NCBI RefSeq assembly: GCF_024298885.1
Contig: NZ_CP101166.1
Coordinates: 2,479,149-2,543,148, forward strand
Direction: 5' to 3'
Length of the DNA stretch: 64,000 nucleotides
DNA from: Haloglomus halophilum
GTDB taxonomy: Archaea; Halobacteriota; Halobacteria; Halobacteriales; Haloarculaceae
Shown here: positions 8,000-16,145 of the stretch, one piece after another
Layout: every line of letters starts with the position of its first letter
Numbering within the stretch: position 1 is the first letter of the stretch
Notes under the pieces: generated by a model
Databases searched by the model: none
What the model was told of the DNA's origin: nothing
What the model saw: only the letters and a program-made list of their open reading frames with translations
Translations under genes and position numbers: made by a program

Positions 8000-9937
8000 T
8001 CAGTCGTCGGATTCGACCGCCGCCCGCCGCTTCGCCGCCCGCTCGACGAACTCGTCGGGCAGTTCGTCTATCTCGCCGGCCTGCACGCCCCAGAGGTGGG
8101 CGTACAGCCCGTCGTCGTCGATGAGGTCCTCGTGCGTGCCGCGCTCGACGATGCGGCCGTCCTCGAGGACGACGATCTGGTCGGCGTCCTTGATTGTCGA
8201 GAGGCGGTGTGCGATGGCGAAGGTGGTGCGGTCCTCCGTGAGGCGGTCGAGCGAGCGCTGGATGAGCATCTCCGTCTCCGTGTCCACGTCGCTGGTGGCC
8301 TCGTCGAGGACGAGTATCTCGGGGTCCTTGAGGATGGCACGGGCGATGGCGAGTCGCTGGCGCTGGCCGCCCGACAGTTTGACCCCGCGCTCGCCAACCT
8401 CGGTGTCGTACCCGTCCGGCAGGTTGGTGATGAACTCGTGGGCTTCCGCGGCTTTGGCGGCCTCCATGACCGCATCCCGGTCGGCGTCGAACGTTCCGTA
8501 CGAGATGTTCTCGGCGACGGTGCCGTAGAACAGGAAGGTGTCCTGCGAGACGTAGCCCACGCGCTCGCGCAGGGACGTGATGGTCACGTCGCGGAGGTCC
8601 TGACCGTCGATGGCGATGCGGCCGTCGTCCACGTCGTACATCCGGAGCAGGAGCTTCAGGACGGTCGACTTCCCGGCGCCCGTGGGCCCGACCAGCGCGA
8701 GCGTCTCCCCGCCGTCGACCTCGAAGGAGATGTCCTCGACGATGGGCTCGTCGTCGTAGCCGAACGTCACGTCCTCGTAGGTCACGTCGCCGTCCTCGAC
8801 GACCAGTTCGTCGGCGTCCGGGTTCTCGGCGATACGCGAGGGCTCGTCCATCAGGCCGAAGATGCGGGCCGCGGAGGCGTACGCCCGCTGGTACATGTTG
8901 ATGATCTGGCCGAACTGCGCCATCGGCCAGATGAACCGCTGGGAGAGCAGGATGAAGATGACGAACTCGCCGGAGGTGAGTTTCCCCGTGAAGAACAGGG
9001 GTGCCCCGCCGGTCTGCTGGTAGGTGAGCACCCAGACGCCGCCGAGGAGGAAGGTGGCGACGAAGCCGACGCCGGCCATGATGCGCAGGCCCGGGAAGAA
9101 CTTGATGCGGGTGTCGATGGCGCCCCAGTTGGCGTCGAAGTAGTCCTGGGAGACGTCCTCGACGCGGTCGGATTCGTAGTCCTCCGTGTTGGCGGACTTG
9201 ATTACCTGGATGCCGCCGAGGTTGTTCTCCAGCCGGGAGTTCACCTGGCCCACGGACGACCGGACCTCGGCGTACTTGGGCTGGATGGTCTGGATGAACC
9301 AGTAGGTGAACACCGCCAGCGCCGGCACCACGAACAGCGTCACCAGTGCGAGTTGCCAGTTGATCCACAGCAGGATGACCGCGATGCCGACGACCATCAC
9401 GCCCAGCCGGAACGCGGCGTTCATCCCGTCGTTGAGGAACCGTTCCAGCCGGTTCACGTCGTTCGAGAGGATGGACATCATCTCGCCGGTCTGCTTGTCG
9501 GCGAAGAAGTCCATGTTGAGCCGCTGCATCTTGTCGTACGTGTCGGTGCGGATCGCGTGCTGGATATGCTGGGCGAAGGAGTTCCACCCCCAGTTCCGGG
9601 AGTAGTGGAAGGCGGCGCCGCCGAAGAACGCGACGGCGATGAGGCTGACCGTCAGGTAGAGTTGCCCGGTCTTCGTGGTGGGGAGCCAGGCGTCCGGGAC
9701 GAACAGCAGGCTGTACTCGCGCTCGACGGTCTGTGCGAAGATGGCGTCGACGGCCAGTCCGAGCAGCAGCGGCGGCAGCAGGTCCAGCACCCGGGCGACG
9801 ACGCTGGACAGCAGGCCCACGGTGAACGCGAAGGTGTTGTCGGCGCCGTACTCGCCGAACAGCCGGCGCATCGGGTTCTCCGCGTTCTCGCGCTGCTCCT
9901 CGAACGGGTCGTCCTCCTCGGCGGGAGCAACATCCAT
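8000..9937 (-). CDS. ABC exporter, fused membrane and ATPase domains
   Basis: Encodes 645 residues. Six membrane helices lie in about 45-330, followed by a full nucleotide-binding domain with Walker A GPTGAGKST, Q-loop near YVSQDTF, signature LSGGQRQRL, Walker B ILVLDEATSDVD and the H-loop IAHRLST. This is the half-transporter layout of MsbA/multidrug-type exporters that act as dimers. The substrate is unknown. The cytoplasmic N-terminus is acidic and about 30 residues long. It stands alone, with no efflux partner or regulator next to it. Confidence 0.93.
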   Translation of the reverse strand: MDVAPAEEDDPFEEQRENAENPMRRLFGEYGADNTFAFTVGLLSSVVARVLDLLPPLLLGLAVDAIFAQTVEREYSLLFVPDAWLPTTKTGQLYLTVSLIAVAFFGGAAFHYSRNWGWNSFAQHIQHAIRTDTYDKMQRLNMDFFADKQTGEMMSILSNDVNRLERFLNDGMNAAFRLGVMVVGIAVILLWINWQLALVTLFVVPALAVFTYWFIQTIQPKYAEVRSSVGQVNSRLENNLGGIQVIKSANTEDYESDRVEDVSQDYFDANWGAIDTRIKFFPGLRIMAGVGFVATFLLGGVWVLTYQQTGGAPLFFTGKLTSGEFVIFILLSQRFIWPMAQFGQIINMYQRAYASAARIFGLMDEPSRIAENPDADELVVEDGDVTYEDVTFGYDDEPIVEDISFEVDGGETLALVGPTGAGKSTVLKLLLRMYDVDDGRIAIDGQDLRDVTITSLRERVGYVSQDTFLFYGTVAENISYGTFDADRDAVMEAAKAAEAHEFITNLPDGYDTEVGERGVKLSGGQRQRLAIARAILKDPEILVLDEATSDVDTETEMLIQRSLDRLTEDRTTFAIAHRLSTIKDADQIVVLEDGRIVERGTHEDLIDDDGLYAHLWGVQAGEIDELPDEFVERAAKRRAAVESDD

Positions 9938-10033
9938 TACGTCGGATTCGGGGCCTGAACCCGATAAGGGTTCCCTGAAATCGAGTACACGTCGACGGAC
10001 CGAGCGGTCACGGTGCGGCCGCAGTGGTCCCTG

Positions 10034-10633
10034 TCAGCCCTCGTATCCCTCGACCCGAACCTGGTCGCCGACGGTGACGTTGTGCCGGGTCGTCCAGTCG
10101 TAGTTGACCTCCAGCACGTATTGGCCGTAGCCGGGATACTCGTAGTCGTTCCCGTCGGCGCCCTCGGGCGGCTCCTCGGCGTGGTGGATGCGCGTGATGG
10201 TGCCGTTGCCGGCGACGTAGACGATGTCGATGCCGAAACTCATCCCGCGCATCACGTACGTGTGGTCGTCGTTCTCGTCGTAGGGGAACAGCATCCCCCG
10301 GTCCGGCGGGAGGTACGCCGTCTCGGAGAGCCCAGTGTACTTCTGCCGGTAGCTTTCGGCGACGGCCGCACGGACGCGGCCGAGTTCCGTGCCGTTCTCC
10401 GCGTCCTCGACGATGACCGTCGCGTGCTGGTAGTCGGAGTTGACCGGCGTGGAGGTGCCCGGGCCGGTCCCGTCCGCGGTCCCGTTCCCGCCGCCGGGCG
10501 CGGCGGTCGAGTTCGGCGGCTGGTAGCCGTCGGTCGTCAGCAGCGGCGCCATCAACCCCTGGACGCCGACGGTGAGGACGGCCACCGCCAGCCCCCCGAG
10601 CACGACTGCCAGCGCCACGCGACGGGTGTCCAT
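10034..10633 (-). CDS. DUF192 family exported protein
   Basis: Encodes 199 residues. An N-terminal hydrophobic segment (about 5-27) acts as a signal peptide or anchor, a Gly/Thr/Pro linker follows, then a DUF192 domain from about residue 75: RQKYTGLSETAYLPPDRGMLFPYD, MSFGIDIVYV and a C-terminal beta-strand with LEVNYDW. DUF192 proteins are small, often exported, and of unknown function. The ATG at 10633 is preferred over a start 14 codons upstream because the added residues are Arg-rich and unlike a signal peptide. Confidence 0.78.
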   Translation of the reverse strand: MDTRRVALAVVLGGLAVAVLTVGVQGLMAPLLTTDGYQPPNSTAAPGGGNGTADGTGPGTSTPVNSDYQHATVIVEDAENGTELGRVRAAVAESYRQKYTGLSETAYLPPDRGMLFPYDENDDHTYVMRGMSFGIDIVYVAGNGTITRIHHAEEPPEGADGNDYEYPGYGQYVLEVNYDWTTRHNVTVGDQVRVEGYEG

Positions 10634-10845
10634 CACGCCACTGTAGGGGCGAGCGCGGGCTAAGCGTTGCGGCACGGCTGTCGACGCCCCAGCCTACGAC
10701 CTCTCCAACTTGCAGCCGAAAACACGAACCAATCGTAAAAAACGCCCACTATATCGATAATATCGGTGGTATATTCACAATGGTCGTCTCCCGCGTGCGC
10801 AAGGAAGGCAAGCGTTATTCCCGTCGGCCGTCCAGTCGCGGGTGC

Positions 10846-10918
10846 GGGGCCGTGGTCTAGTGGTTATGACGCTTCCCTTACAAGGAAGAGGTCGGTGGTT
10901 CAAATCCGCCCGGCCCCA
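10846..10918 (+). tRNA. tRNA-Val (anticodon TAC)
   Basis: A complete cloverleaf. Acceptor GGGGCCG (10846-10852) pairs with CGGCCCC (10911-10917), discriminator A. Anticodon stem CTTCC/GGAAG with loop CTTACAA gives TAC (Val). T-arm GGTGG-TTCAAAT-CCGCC. No CCA is encoded, as expected in haloarchaea. A TATA-like element (gttatt) lies near 10814. Confidence 0.93.
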
Positions 10919-11029
10919 TCGAGGACCGCCGAACGCAGTGAGGCGTGTCCGAGTCGTCCTGCGGTTCGAATCCCGTCACGAGCGACCAGCGGGAGCGAAG
11001 TGAAGACGGTTCAAATCCGCCCGGCCCCA
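10919..11029 (+). repeat. Duplicated 3' end of tRNA-Val with an intervening hairpin
   Basis: The last 22 bases of the tRNA gene (10897-10918) recur exactly at 11008-11029. Between them are a hairpin (GGACCGCC / GGCGTGTCC around the 11-base loop gaacgcagtga at 10931-10941) and a fragment ggttcgaatcccg that looks like the T-arm of another tRNA. This resembles an attachment-site scar but no integrase or cargo is present in the 89 bases between the copies. Confidence 0.6.
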
Positions 11030-11140
11030 CTCTCTCCGGTGCTGCTCGTCCACCCAGCACCGAACGATAACGGCTCTTTCGGGTTCTGAAGTCTCTCGCT
11101 CACTCTTTATCCGTGAAGCGCATCCGTCCGGACGAACGGA

Positions 11141-11641
11141 ATGGACCAGCGTGCCGTCTCCCCGGTCATCGCGGTGGTGTTGATGGTCGCGATAGTGGTG
11201 GTGCTGGCCACCGCCGTCGGCGCGCTCGCGTTCTCGTTCGGCGACTCGACCCAGCCGCCCGAGCCGCGGATCCAGGTCTCGCACACCGTCACCGACGGCG
11301 GTGACCCGCTCATCGCCATCACGCACGAGGCCGGTGACTCCATCGCCGTGGATCAGCTGTACGTGACGGCGTCCACGCCCGTCGACATCGGGAGCGAGTC
11401 AGTGGCCGATGACAAGCACGCCAGCGAGCGCGAGGCGTTCGCGGAGTCCAGTAGCGGCAACCCGCCACAGGTCGATGTCGGTGACACCTGGGATGCGGGC
11501 GAAACGGTGTATCTCGACCCTGTCGGCGATGTCGAGGGGGTCACGGTCCGCATCAACTGGAACACCCAGCCGGTGCAGGATGTGAACCCGGGGCAGGTGG
11601 AAGGAGCGGACAGCTACGAACTGGTCGAGTTCACGGTCTGA
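11141..11641 (+). CDS. Archaeal type IV pilin-like protein
   Basis: Encodes 166 residues. It begins MDQRAVSPVIAVVLMVAIVV, the pattern of archaeal type IV pilins: a very short charged leader, then SPVIAV at the start of the hydrophobic assembly helix (residues 7-31). The remainder is an acidic beta-rich head with Asp/Thr-rich loops. Such subunits are cut by the prepilin peptidase PibD and assembled into adhesion pili. No assembly ATPase or other pilin is nearby, so the machine must be encoded elsewhere. TATA-like tttat at 11106 precedes the ATG by 35 bases. Confidence 0.85.
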   Translation: MDQRAVSPVIAVVLMVAIVVVLATAVGALAFSFGDSTQPPEPRIQVSHTVTDGGDPLIAITHEAGDSIAVDQLYVTASTPVDIGSESVADDKHASEREAFAESSSGNPPQVDVGDTWDAGETVYLDPVGDVEGVTVRINWNTQPVQDVNPGQVEGADSYELVEFTV

Positions 11642-11708
11642 GGGGCGCGCCACTCGTCCGGTACGGTGTCGGCACAAGGGGTTTGTCGAGGGCTCCCCAA
11701 CGGCAGGT

Positions 11709-11834
11709 ATGTCAAGTCAGGCTGGGTCGGACTGCCCGGAGTGTGGCGGACAGCTCGTCTCCGACGACGGGATGGAGTACACGTGTCGGGAGTGCGGGCG
11801 CACCTTCGACTCCGCGGACGTGTTCCTGCTGTAG
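11709..11834 (+). CDS. Small zinc-ribbon protein, 41 residues
   Basis: A 41-codon frame from ATG 11709 to TAG. The product has two Cys-x2-Cys knuckles, CPECGG (C9, C12) and CRECGR (C26, C29), spaced as in a zinc ribbon that binds one zinc ion, with acidic residues throughout. Very small proteins with CPxCG motifs are numerous in haloarchaea and some affect biofilm or swarming, but no specific function can be given here. It is the only coding-like frame between the pilin gene and tRNA-Phe. Confidence 0.75.
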   Translation: MSSQAGSDCPECGGQLVSDDGMEYTCRECGRTFDSADVFLL

Positions 11835-11944
11835 GCGGCTGGCGTGGCGGCGGCTCGCCCGCTCCGGCGAGACCACGCGAGGGCAGCGCCGCCCACGGCG
11901 TTCCGACACCCTTTTGGTGGGAATCGTCCTTCGGTCGAATGCAC

Positions 11945-12018
11945 GCCGCCTTAGCTCAGCCTGGGAGAGCACTCGACTGAAGATCGGGCTGTCCCCCGTT
12001 CAAATCGGGGAGGCGGCA
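11945..12018 (+). tRNA. tRNA-Phe (anticodon GAA)
   Basis: A complete cloverleaf of 74 bases. Acceptor GCCGCCT (11945-11951) pairs with AGGCGGC (12011-12017), discriminator A. Anticodon stem CTCGA/TCGGG (one G-U pair) with loop CTGAAGA gives GAA (Phe). T-arm CCCCG-TTCAAAT-CGGGG. No encoded CCA. Confidence 0.94.
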
Positions 12019-12137
12019 TATTTCGAGACGGTGAGCGTAGCGAACCGTCGAGAAAACGACGCCGAGCCGATTCGAGCCTGGAAGTCGCAGCGCCGAGCGG
12101 AGCGAAGTCTTCCTCCGTTCAAATCGGGGAGGCGGCA
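11998..12137 (+). repeat. 140-bp direct repeat, copy 1 (tRNA-Phe 3' end plus hairpins)
   Basis: This copy starts inside the T-arm of tRNA-Phe and ends with a second tRNA 3' end (12115-12137). By my alignment it matches 12261-12400 at 138 of 140 positions. It holds a hairpin GACGGT-gagcgtagcga-ACCGTC (12027-12049) and a worn second one around gagcggagcgaa (12095-12106). Confidence 0.75.
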
Positions 12138-12176
12138 TTCTACTGCTACACGCTTCTCGTTTGGAGAGCTTTCACG

Positions 12177-12281
12177 CTCGACTGAAGATCGGGCTGTCCC
12201 CCGTCCCCGCGAGCGAAGCGAGCGGGGGCTCGGAAGACGAGCGGAGCGAAGTCTTCCGGTGTTCAAATCGGGGAGGCGGCA
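12177..12281 (+). pseudogene. Partial tRNA-Phe copy interrupted by two hairpins
   Basis: Bases 12177-12204 repeat exactly the anticodon arm, variable region and 5' half of the T-stem of tRNA-Phe (11972-11999). Then 56 extra bases (12205-12260) carry two hairpins: CCCCGC-gagcgaagcga-GCGGGG (12205-12227) and GGAAGAC-gagcggagcgaa-GTCTTCC (12232-12257). The tRNA sequence then resumes at gttcaaatcgggg and runs to the 3' end (12261-12281). The copy lacks the acceptor 5' strand and D-arm and cannot be a working tRNA. Confidence 0.7.
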
Positions 12282-12400
12282 TATTTCGAGACGGTGAGCG
12301 TAGCGAACCGTCGAGAAAACGACGCCGAGCCGATCTGAGCCTGGAAGTCGCAGCGCCGAGCGGAGCGAAGTCTTCCTCCGTTCAAATCGGGGAGGCGGCA
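12261..12400 (+). repeat. 140-bp direct repeat, copy 2
   Basis: The second copy of the unit starting at 11998, ending in a further tRNA-Phe 3' end at 12378-12400. With the copies at 12115-12137 and 12261-12281 this makes three extra tRNA 3' ends after the real gene. The rest of the interval up to 12560 shows no gene; one more degenerate gagcgtagtga motif lies near 12424. Confidence 0.75.
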
Positions 12401-12560
12401 TCTTCCTGCGGACCAGCGAGAGAGCGTAGTGACCGAGTCGTGAGCAGTGAACATACTCCCGACACGATCTGTGCCGAGGAGTCGCGGCCCCGCCCGGGGC
12501 GAGGCCGTTGTCGACGACCGGACCGTAATGCTTTCCCGTCGAATTCGGTGAATCGTCCTC

Positions 12561-13517
12561 GTGCAGAGACTGTTCCGGGTCGCGGGGTACGCCGCATTAC
12601 TGGTCACTCCCGTGGCGTTGCTGGCGCGGTCCCTCCTCGTGAGTGGCGTCCCGGTTCAGACGCTCGGCCTCGGGAGCGGCGTCGTACTCGTCGGCAGCGT
12701 GGCTGCCGTGAGCGAACAGCGTGACATCTTCGACGGCGTCGAGTCACGCGCTGACCGCGCCGATATCGATACCGTCGTCGCCGTTACCGTTTCGGCGTCC
12801 GTCACGTACCTGCTTAGTGTCCACGCTGGCCTGGGGCCAGTCGTCGCAGCGGCCCTCGTCGGCGTCGTTGCTGGCCTGGGCTTGCCGGACCTCGACACCG
12901 CTGCGTACTGCGGGTCGTTCGTCGGGATGGCCTCACCGGCAGTGTTCACGTCCGTGGGACCCGTTGCCCTCGCGGGACTCATCGCCGGTATCGCATTCGT
13001 CGCCGCCAGCGGGACGTTCACCGGCTTCGGCGGCAAGCTCGGCACGCTCGCACTCTTCGGATGTCTGACAGCCGGGTTCCTCACCGGGGTACACTCCGAT
13101 GTCGCACCGGTTCCCCACTGGGGCGATATCCTTCTCACCGTTCCGGTGGCCGTGGCTGGTGCTATCTCGACGGGCGTCCTGAGCGTCCGCTGGGGCCTCG
13201 GGGACGTACTCGGGTCGGCGCTGGTCGGCCTCGTGGCTGGGCTCTTGCTCCCGGTCGTCCTACCGGGCGTCGGCGGACGCGCGGCGACGGTCGCGTTCTG
13301 TGCGTCCTTCGTCGGCATGTCGTCGACTGACCGACTGGAGGGCGTGGTGGATGTCGGACTCGCCGGTGCGCTGTGCGGAATCGTCTTCGTTGCGGTCGCG
13401 CCCGCCTTCGTGGGCGCCGGCGGCAAACTCGGGACGACGGCCTTCGTCTCCTGTGTCACCCTCTTCGGCGCCGGAGAACTCTGGGCGTCGCGTGACACGC
13501 CAGCCCAGCGGAGGTAA
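12561..13517 (+). CDS. Integral membrane protein with an internal duplication
   Basis: Encodes 318 residues with about nine or ten predicted membrane helices, starting with GTG. Two halves repeat at a spacing of exactly 130 residues: YCGSFVGM (116-123) and GFGGKLGTL (155-163) recur as FCASFVGM (246-253) and GAGGKLGTT (285-293). Paired conserved Gly/Ser/Lys motifs between helices suggest a pore or binding site built from two related halves, as in many transporters with inverted or direct repeats. I recognise no family, and the neighbours give no functional clue. Confidence 0.75.
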   Translation: MQRLFRVAGYAALLVTPVALLARSLLVSGVPVQTLGLGSGVVLVGSVAAVSEQRDIFDGVESRADRADIDTVVAVTVSASVTYLLSVHAGLGPVVAAALVGVVAGLGLPDLDTAAYCGSFVGMASPAVFTSVGPVALAGLIAGIAFVAASGTFTGFGGKLGTLALFGCLTAGFLTGVHSDVAPVPHWGDILLTVPVAVAGAISTGVLSVRWGLGDVLGSALVGLVAGLLLPVVLPGVGGRAATVAFCASFVGMSSTDRLEGVVDVGLAGALCGIVFVAVAPAFVGAGGKLGTTAFVSCVTLFGAGELWASRDTPAQRR

Positions 13518-13761
13518 TCCGGTAGCACTCCATCCGCGACGCACTGGCGCGTGACAGCGGGTGGGCTCCCCCTCATCGAGCGGCGGGTCGGTTCTGACTC
13601 CACCGGCACACTCCTCACTGGCGGGCCAGCAGACGAACGTCCCGTGGGGAGTTCTCGGCCGCTCGTTCTGGACCTGGCTGTCGGGCGGCTCAGGGGCGGT
13701 CCAGTTTGGTGGCGTCGACGACCTCGCCAGCGGGACACTGTCCGCCCCGATTCTCGGAGCT

Positions 13762-14763
13762 TCAGGACCGCCCGATTCGCTCCTCGGGCGGGATGAACGA
13801 CCCGACCGAGACCGTATACAGCGTCACGGTTGCGACCCGGAGCAGCGTCGAGACCAGCACCGCGACGGGCGAGAAGATGACGGCGGTGGCACCGACGACG
13901 ACCCACGGGAGCCACGGTTCCGGCACCGTCGGTGGGATACCCGCTGGCGTGTAGACCTGCGCGAGGTAGTACGTCATCAGGAGCGCGGCGATGCCGGTGT
14001 AGATGAGCCGTCGCGAGAGGCTGGCGAGGTCCTGCTGGATGGCGAGCGTCTTGAAGAACTGGCGGATGATGGCGACGCCCTTCAGCAGTTCCATGATGGC
14101 GTCCACGTCGTCCTCGGCGGCCTCGGGCAGCCCGTCGTCGGTCGCCCGGCGCAGTCGCCGAACGTCGTCGATGCGGTTCGCGTACTCCGTGCCGAAGGTG
14201 AGCAACAGCACCTCGAACGTGCTCTCGGAGTCCTCGGCCTGTCCGAGATGGTGGGCGTACTCGACCAGGGCGCCCGTGAGTTCGTCCACCCGCTCGCGGA
14301 GGTCGTCCTCGAGGTCGTCGGTCCCGTCGATGGTACGTTCGAGGTCGGCCGCGCGCTCCTCGAGCGTGTCGGCCAGCAGCGCGAGGAAGGAACCGGGGTC
14401 GTTCGGGCTGGTATCGACGCCTGCCACGTCCTCGATGGTCCGGCGGAACTCCAGATTCCCCTCCAGTCGGTCGGTCAGGTCGGCCGGCGTCCCGAAGACC
14501 CGCGAGAGGATGAGCTGGTTGATGGACAGCGTGACCGTTACGACCGTCGCCAGCGCGCCGAGCATGCCGCTCGCCAGTACTGCCTGGAGGTTGCTCTCCG
14601 GCCCGACGTAGGTGACGCCGGCGAACACGGCCACGGCAGTCAGGGCGCCGACCGCGAACGAGATGAACAGGGCCAGTCGCGGGCGGCTCCCGGTCACCAG
14701 TGCCCAGCGCCGCACCCGTACTGCGGTCCCTGCCGACTCGTCGTCCGTCCGTGGTTCGGCCAT
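13762..14763 (-). CDS. Membrane protein with long helical middle region
   Basis: Encodes 333 residues. Two membrane helices near the N-terminus (about 30-52 and 62-84) and two near the C-terminus (252-272 and 284-316) flank a highly charged, helical region of about 165 residues (90-245) that probably lies in the cytoplasm and may form a coiled coil. No catalytic motif is visible and I recognise no family. The start at ATG 14763 is chosen over one 13 codons upstream because that extension is Arg-rich. Confidence 0.7.
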   Translation of the reverse strand: MAEPRTDDESAGTAVRVRRWALVTGSRPRLALFISFAVGALTAVAVFAGVTYVGPESNLQAVLASGMLGALATVVTVTLSINQLILSRVFGTPADLTDRLEGNLEFRRTIEDVAGVDTSPNDPGSFLALLADTLEERAADLERTIDGTDDLEDDLRERVDELTGALVEYAHHLGQAEDSESTFEVLLLTFGTEYANRIDDVRRLRRATDDGLPEAAEDDVDAIMELLKGVAIIRQFFKTLAIQQDLASLSRRLIYTGIAALLMTYYLAQVYTPAGIPPTVPEPWLPWVVVGATAVIFSPVAVLVSTLLRVATVTLYTVSVGSFIPPEERIGRS

Positions 14764-14962
14764 TCGAGGTCTGCGGCGGGGTTCTCCCTCCAGGGACTCC
14801 AACCTGGGGGTTCACCCTCGGGGTCGTGTTGCTCCTCGTTGCCCGACTGCGTGTATTCCCCTGCCGCCCTGGGTGCCCGCCGTCGAGTTCGGCATGGAAA
14901 CGACGGTTCGTCGGCGCCGGCCGCCACGGCATGTATCCGTCTCGAGGGGCAATCGTCCAGCA

Positions 14963-15088
14963 GTGAACGCATCAACCGTCGTGCTCGGCTTCGGCGCGTT
15001 CCTGTTCGTGCTCCCGATTCCCGGAACGTTCGTCTCCGGCGCACTGGTGCTGGCTGCCGGGCTCGTTGCGCGACAGCTCGGCGCATAA
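14963..15088 (+). CDS. Small membrane protein, 41 residues
   Basis: A 41-codon frame starting with GTG. The product is almost entirely hydrophobic: a first helix at about 6-18 ending LPIPGTF, then a second at 24-37. The PIPGTF turn between two short helices is a pattern I have seen in small haloarchaeal membrane proteins of unknown role. It is divergent from the membrane protein at 13762. Confidence 0.6.
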   Translation: MNASTVVLGFGAFLFVLPIPGTFVSGALVLAAGLVARQLGA

Positions 15089-15232
15089 CGCCCGTTTTCG
15101 ACCTGCTCTGTCTCGGCATCGGTCGTGTCGCTCGACAGGGATGGGGCAGTTCCGACGCGAGGCGAAGACCCATCGGCAGGGATGTGTCGCCCCGACCAAA
15201 GCACTTAGCTGTCGGCCGCGGACGACCCTCAT

Positions 15233-16144
15233 ATGCCGGACGACGGATCGGTCGACAAGGAAGGGAACGCGGTCGACACGGAACCCGCGGACGCGTTCGC
15301 GCTCGTGGGCAACGAGACGCGTGCGGAGATTCTCCGGGTGCTGGGCGAGGACCCCTGGGAGGGGCTGTCGTTCTCCGAGCTCCGCTCGCGGGCCGCGCCC
15401 GACATGGACAGCGGGCAGTTCAACTACCACCTCCAGCAGCTGGTCGGGCAGTTCGTCCGGCACACCGACGACGGCTACGAGATGCGCCCGGCGGGGGCGA
15501 CCCTCTACCGGACCGTCCGCGCGGGGACGTTCAACCGGCGGGCCAGCGTCGAGCCGTTCGACGCCGGCTTCGACTGCTACTTCTGCGGCGCGGGGGTCGA
15601 GGCCAGCTACGACGACGGGATGTTCGACCTGTCCTGTTCGGGCTGCAGCCACGTCTACTCCCGCACGATGGCGCCCCCCAGCGCCGTCGAGGGGGTCGAC
15701 CCGGAGGACCTGCTCGCACGTATCGACCAGTACAACCGCCACAACATGCTGGCGTTCGCGCGCGGGGTCTGCCCCATCTGCGTGAACGGTCTCGACCGCG
15801 AGTTCATGCCCGGCGAGGAGGCCTGGACCGAAGGTGCCGAACGGTTCGATGTCTTCGTCCGTCACACCTGCGACCACTGTGGCAACACCCACTACATGAC
15901 GGTCGGACTGTCGCTGCTGTATCGGCCGTCGCTGGTCTGTTTCTTCTCCGAGCGGGGGCTGGACGTGACCGACGTTCCCCACTGGGAGCTCCCGTTCGTC
16001 ATGACCGACCGGGACCTCACCGTCCGGTCCGACGACCCCTGGGAGGTGGCCTTCGAGACGACGTACGACGACGACCGGCTGGCACTCGTCGTCGACGAGG
16101 ACCTGACGTTCGTCGAGGAGCCGGCCGTCACCGTGGCCGAGTGA
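15233..16144 (+). CDS. ArsR-like winged-helix regulator with four Cys pairs
   Basis: Encodes 303 residues. An ArsR-type winged helix covers about 20-95 (FALVGNETRAEILRVL; SGQFNYHLQQLV as recognition helix). The C-terminal part has four Cys-x2-Cys pairs: C115/C118, C135/C138, C180/C183 and C213/C216, enough for two zinc ribbons. Haloarchaeal ArsR-like proteins of this layout are common and mostly uncharacterised. The Cys pairs may be structural zinc sites or sense metal or redox state. The target is unknown. It is convergent with the SDR gene at 16146, one base apart. Confidence 0.85.
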   Translation: MPDDGSVDKEGNAVDTEPADAFALVGNETRAEILRVLGEDPWEGLSFSELRSRAAPDMDSGQFNYHLQQLVGQFVRHTDDGYEMRPAGATLYRTVRAGTFNRRASVEPFDAGFDCYFCGAGVEASYDDGMFDLSCSGCSHVYSRTMAPPSAVEGVDPEDLLARIDQYNRHNMLAFARGVCPICVNGLDREFMPGEEAWTEGAERFDVFVRHTCDHCGNTHYMTVGLSLLYRPSLVCFFSERGLDVTDVPHWELPFVMTDRDLTVRSDDPWEVAFETTYDDDRLALVVDEDLTFVEEPAVTVAE

Positions 16145-16145
16145 A

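Noticed and set aside
10897..11029. A small integrated element bounded by tRNA-Val attachment sites
   Set aside because: Only 89 bases lie between the direct repeats, with no integrase gene or replication gene. It is kept as a repeat feature and finding, not as a mobile element.
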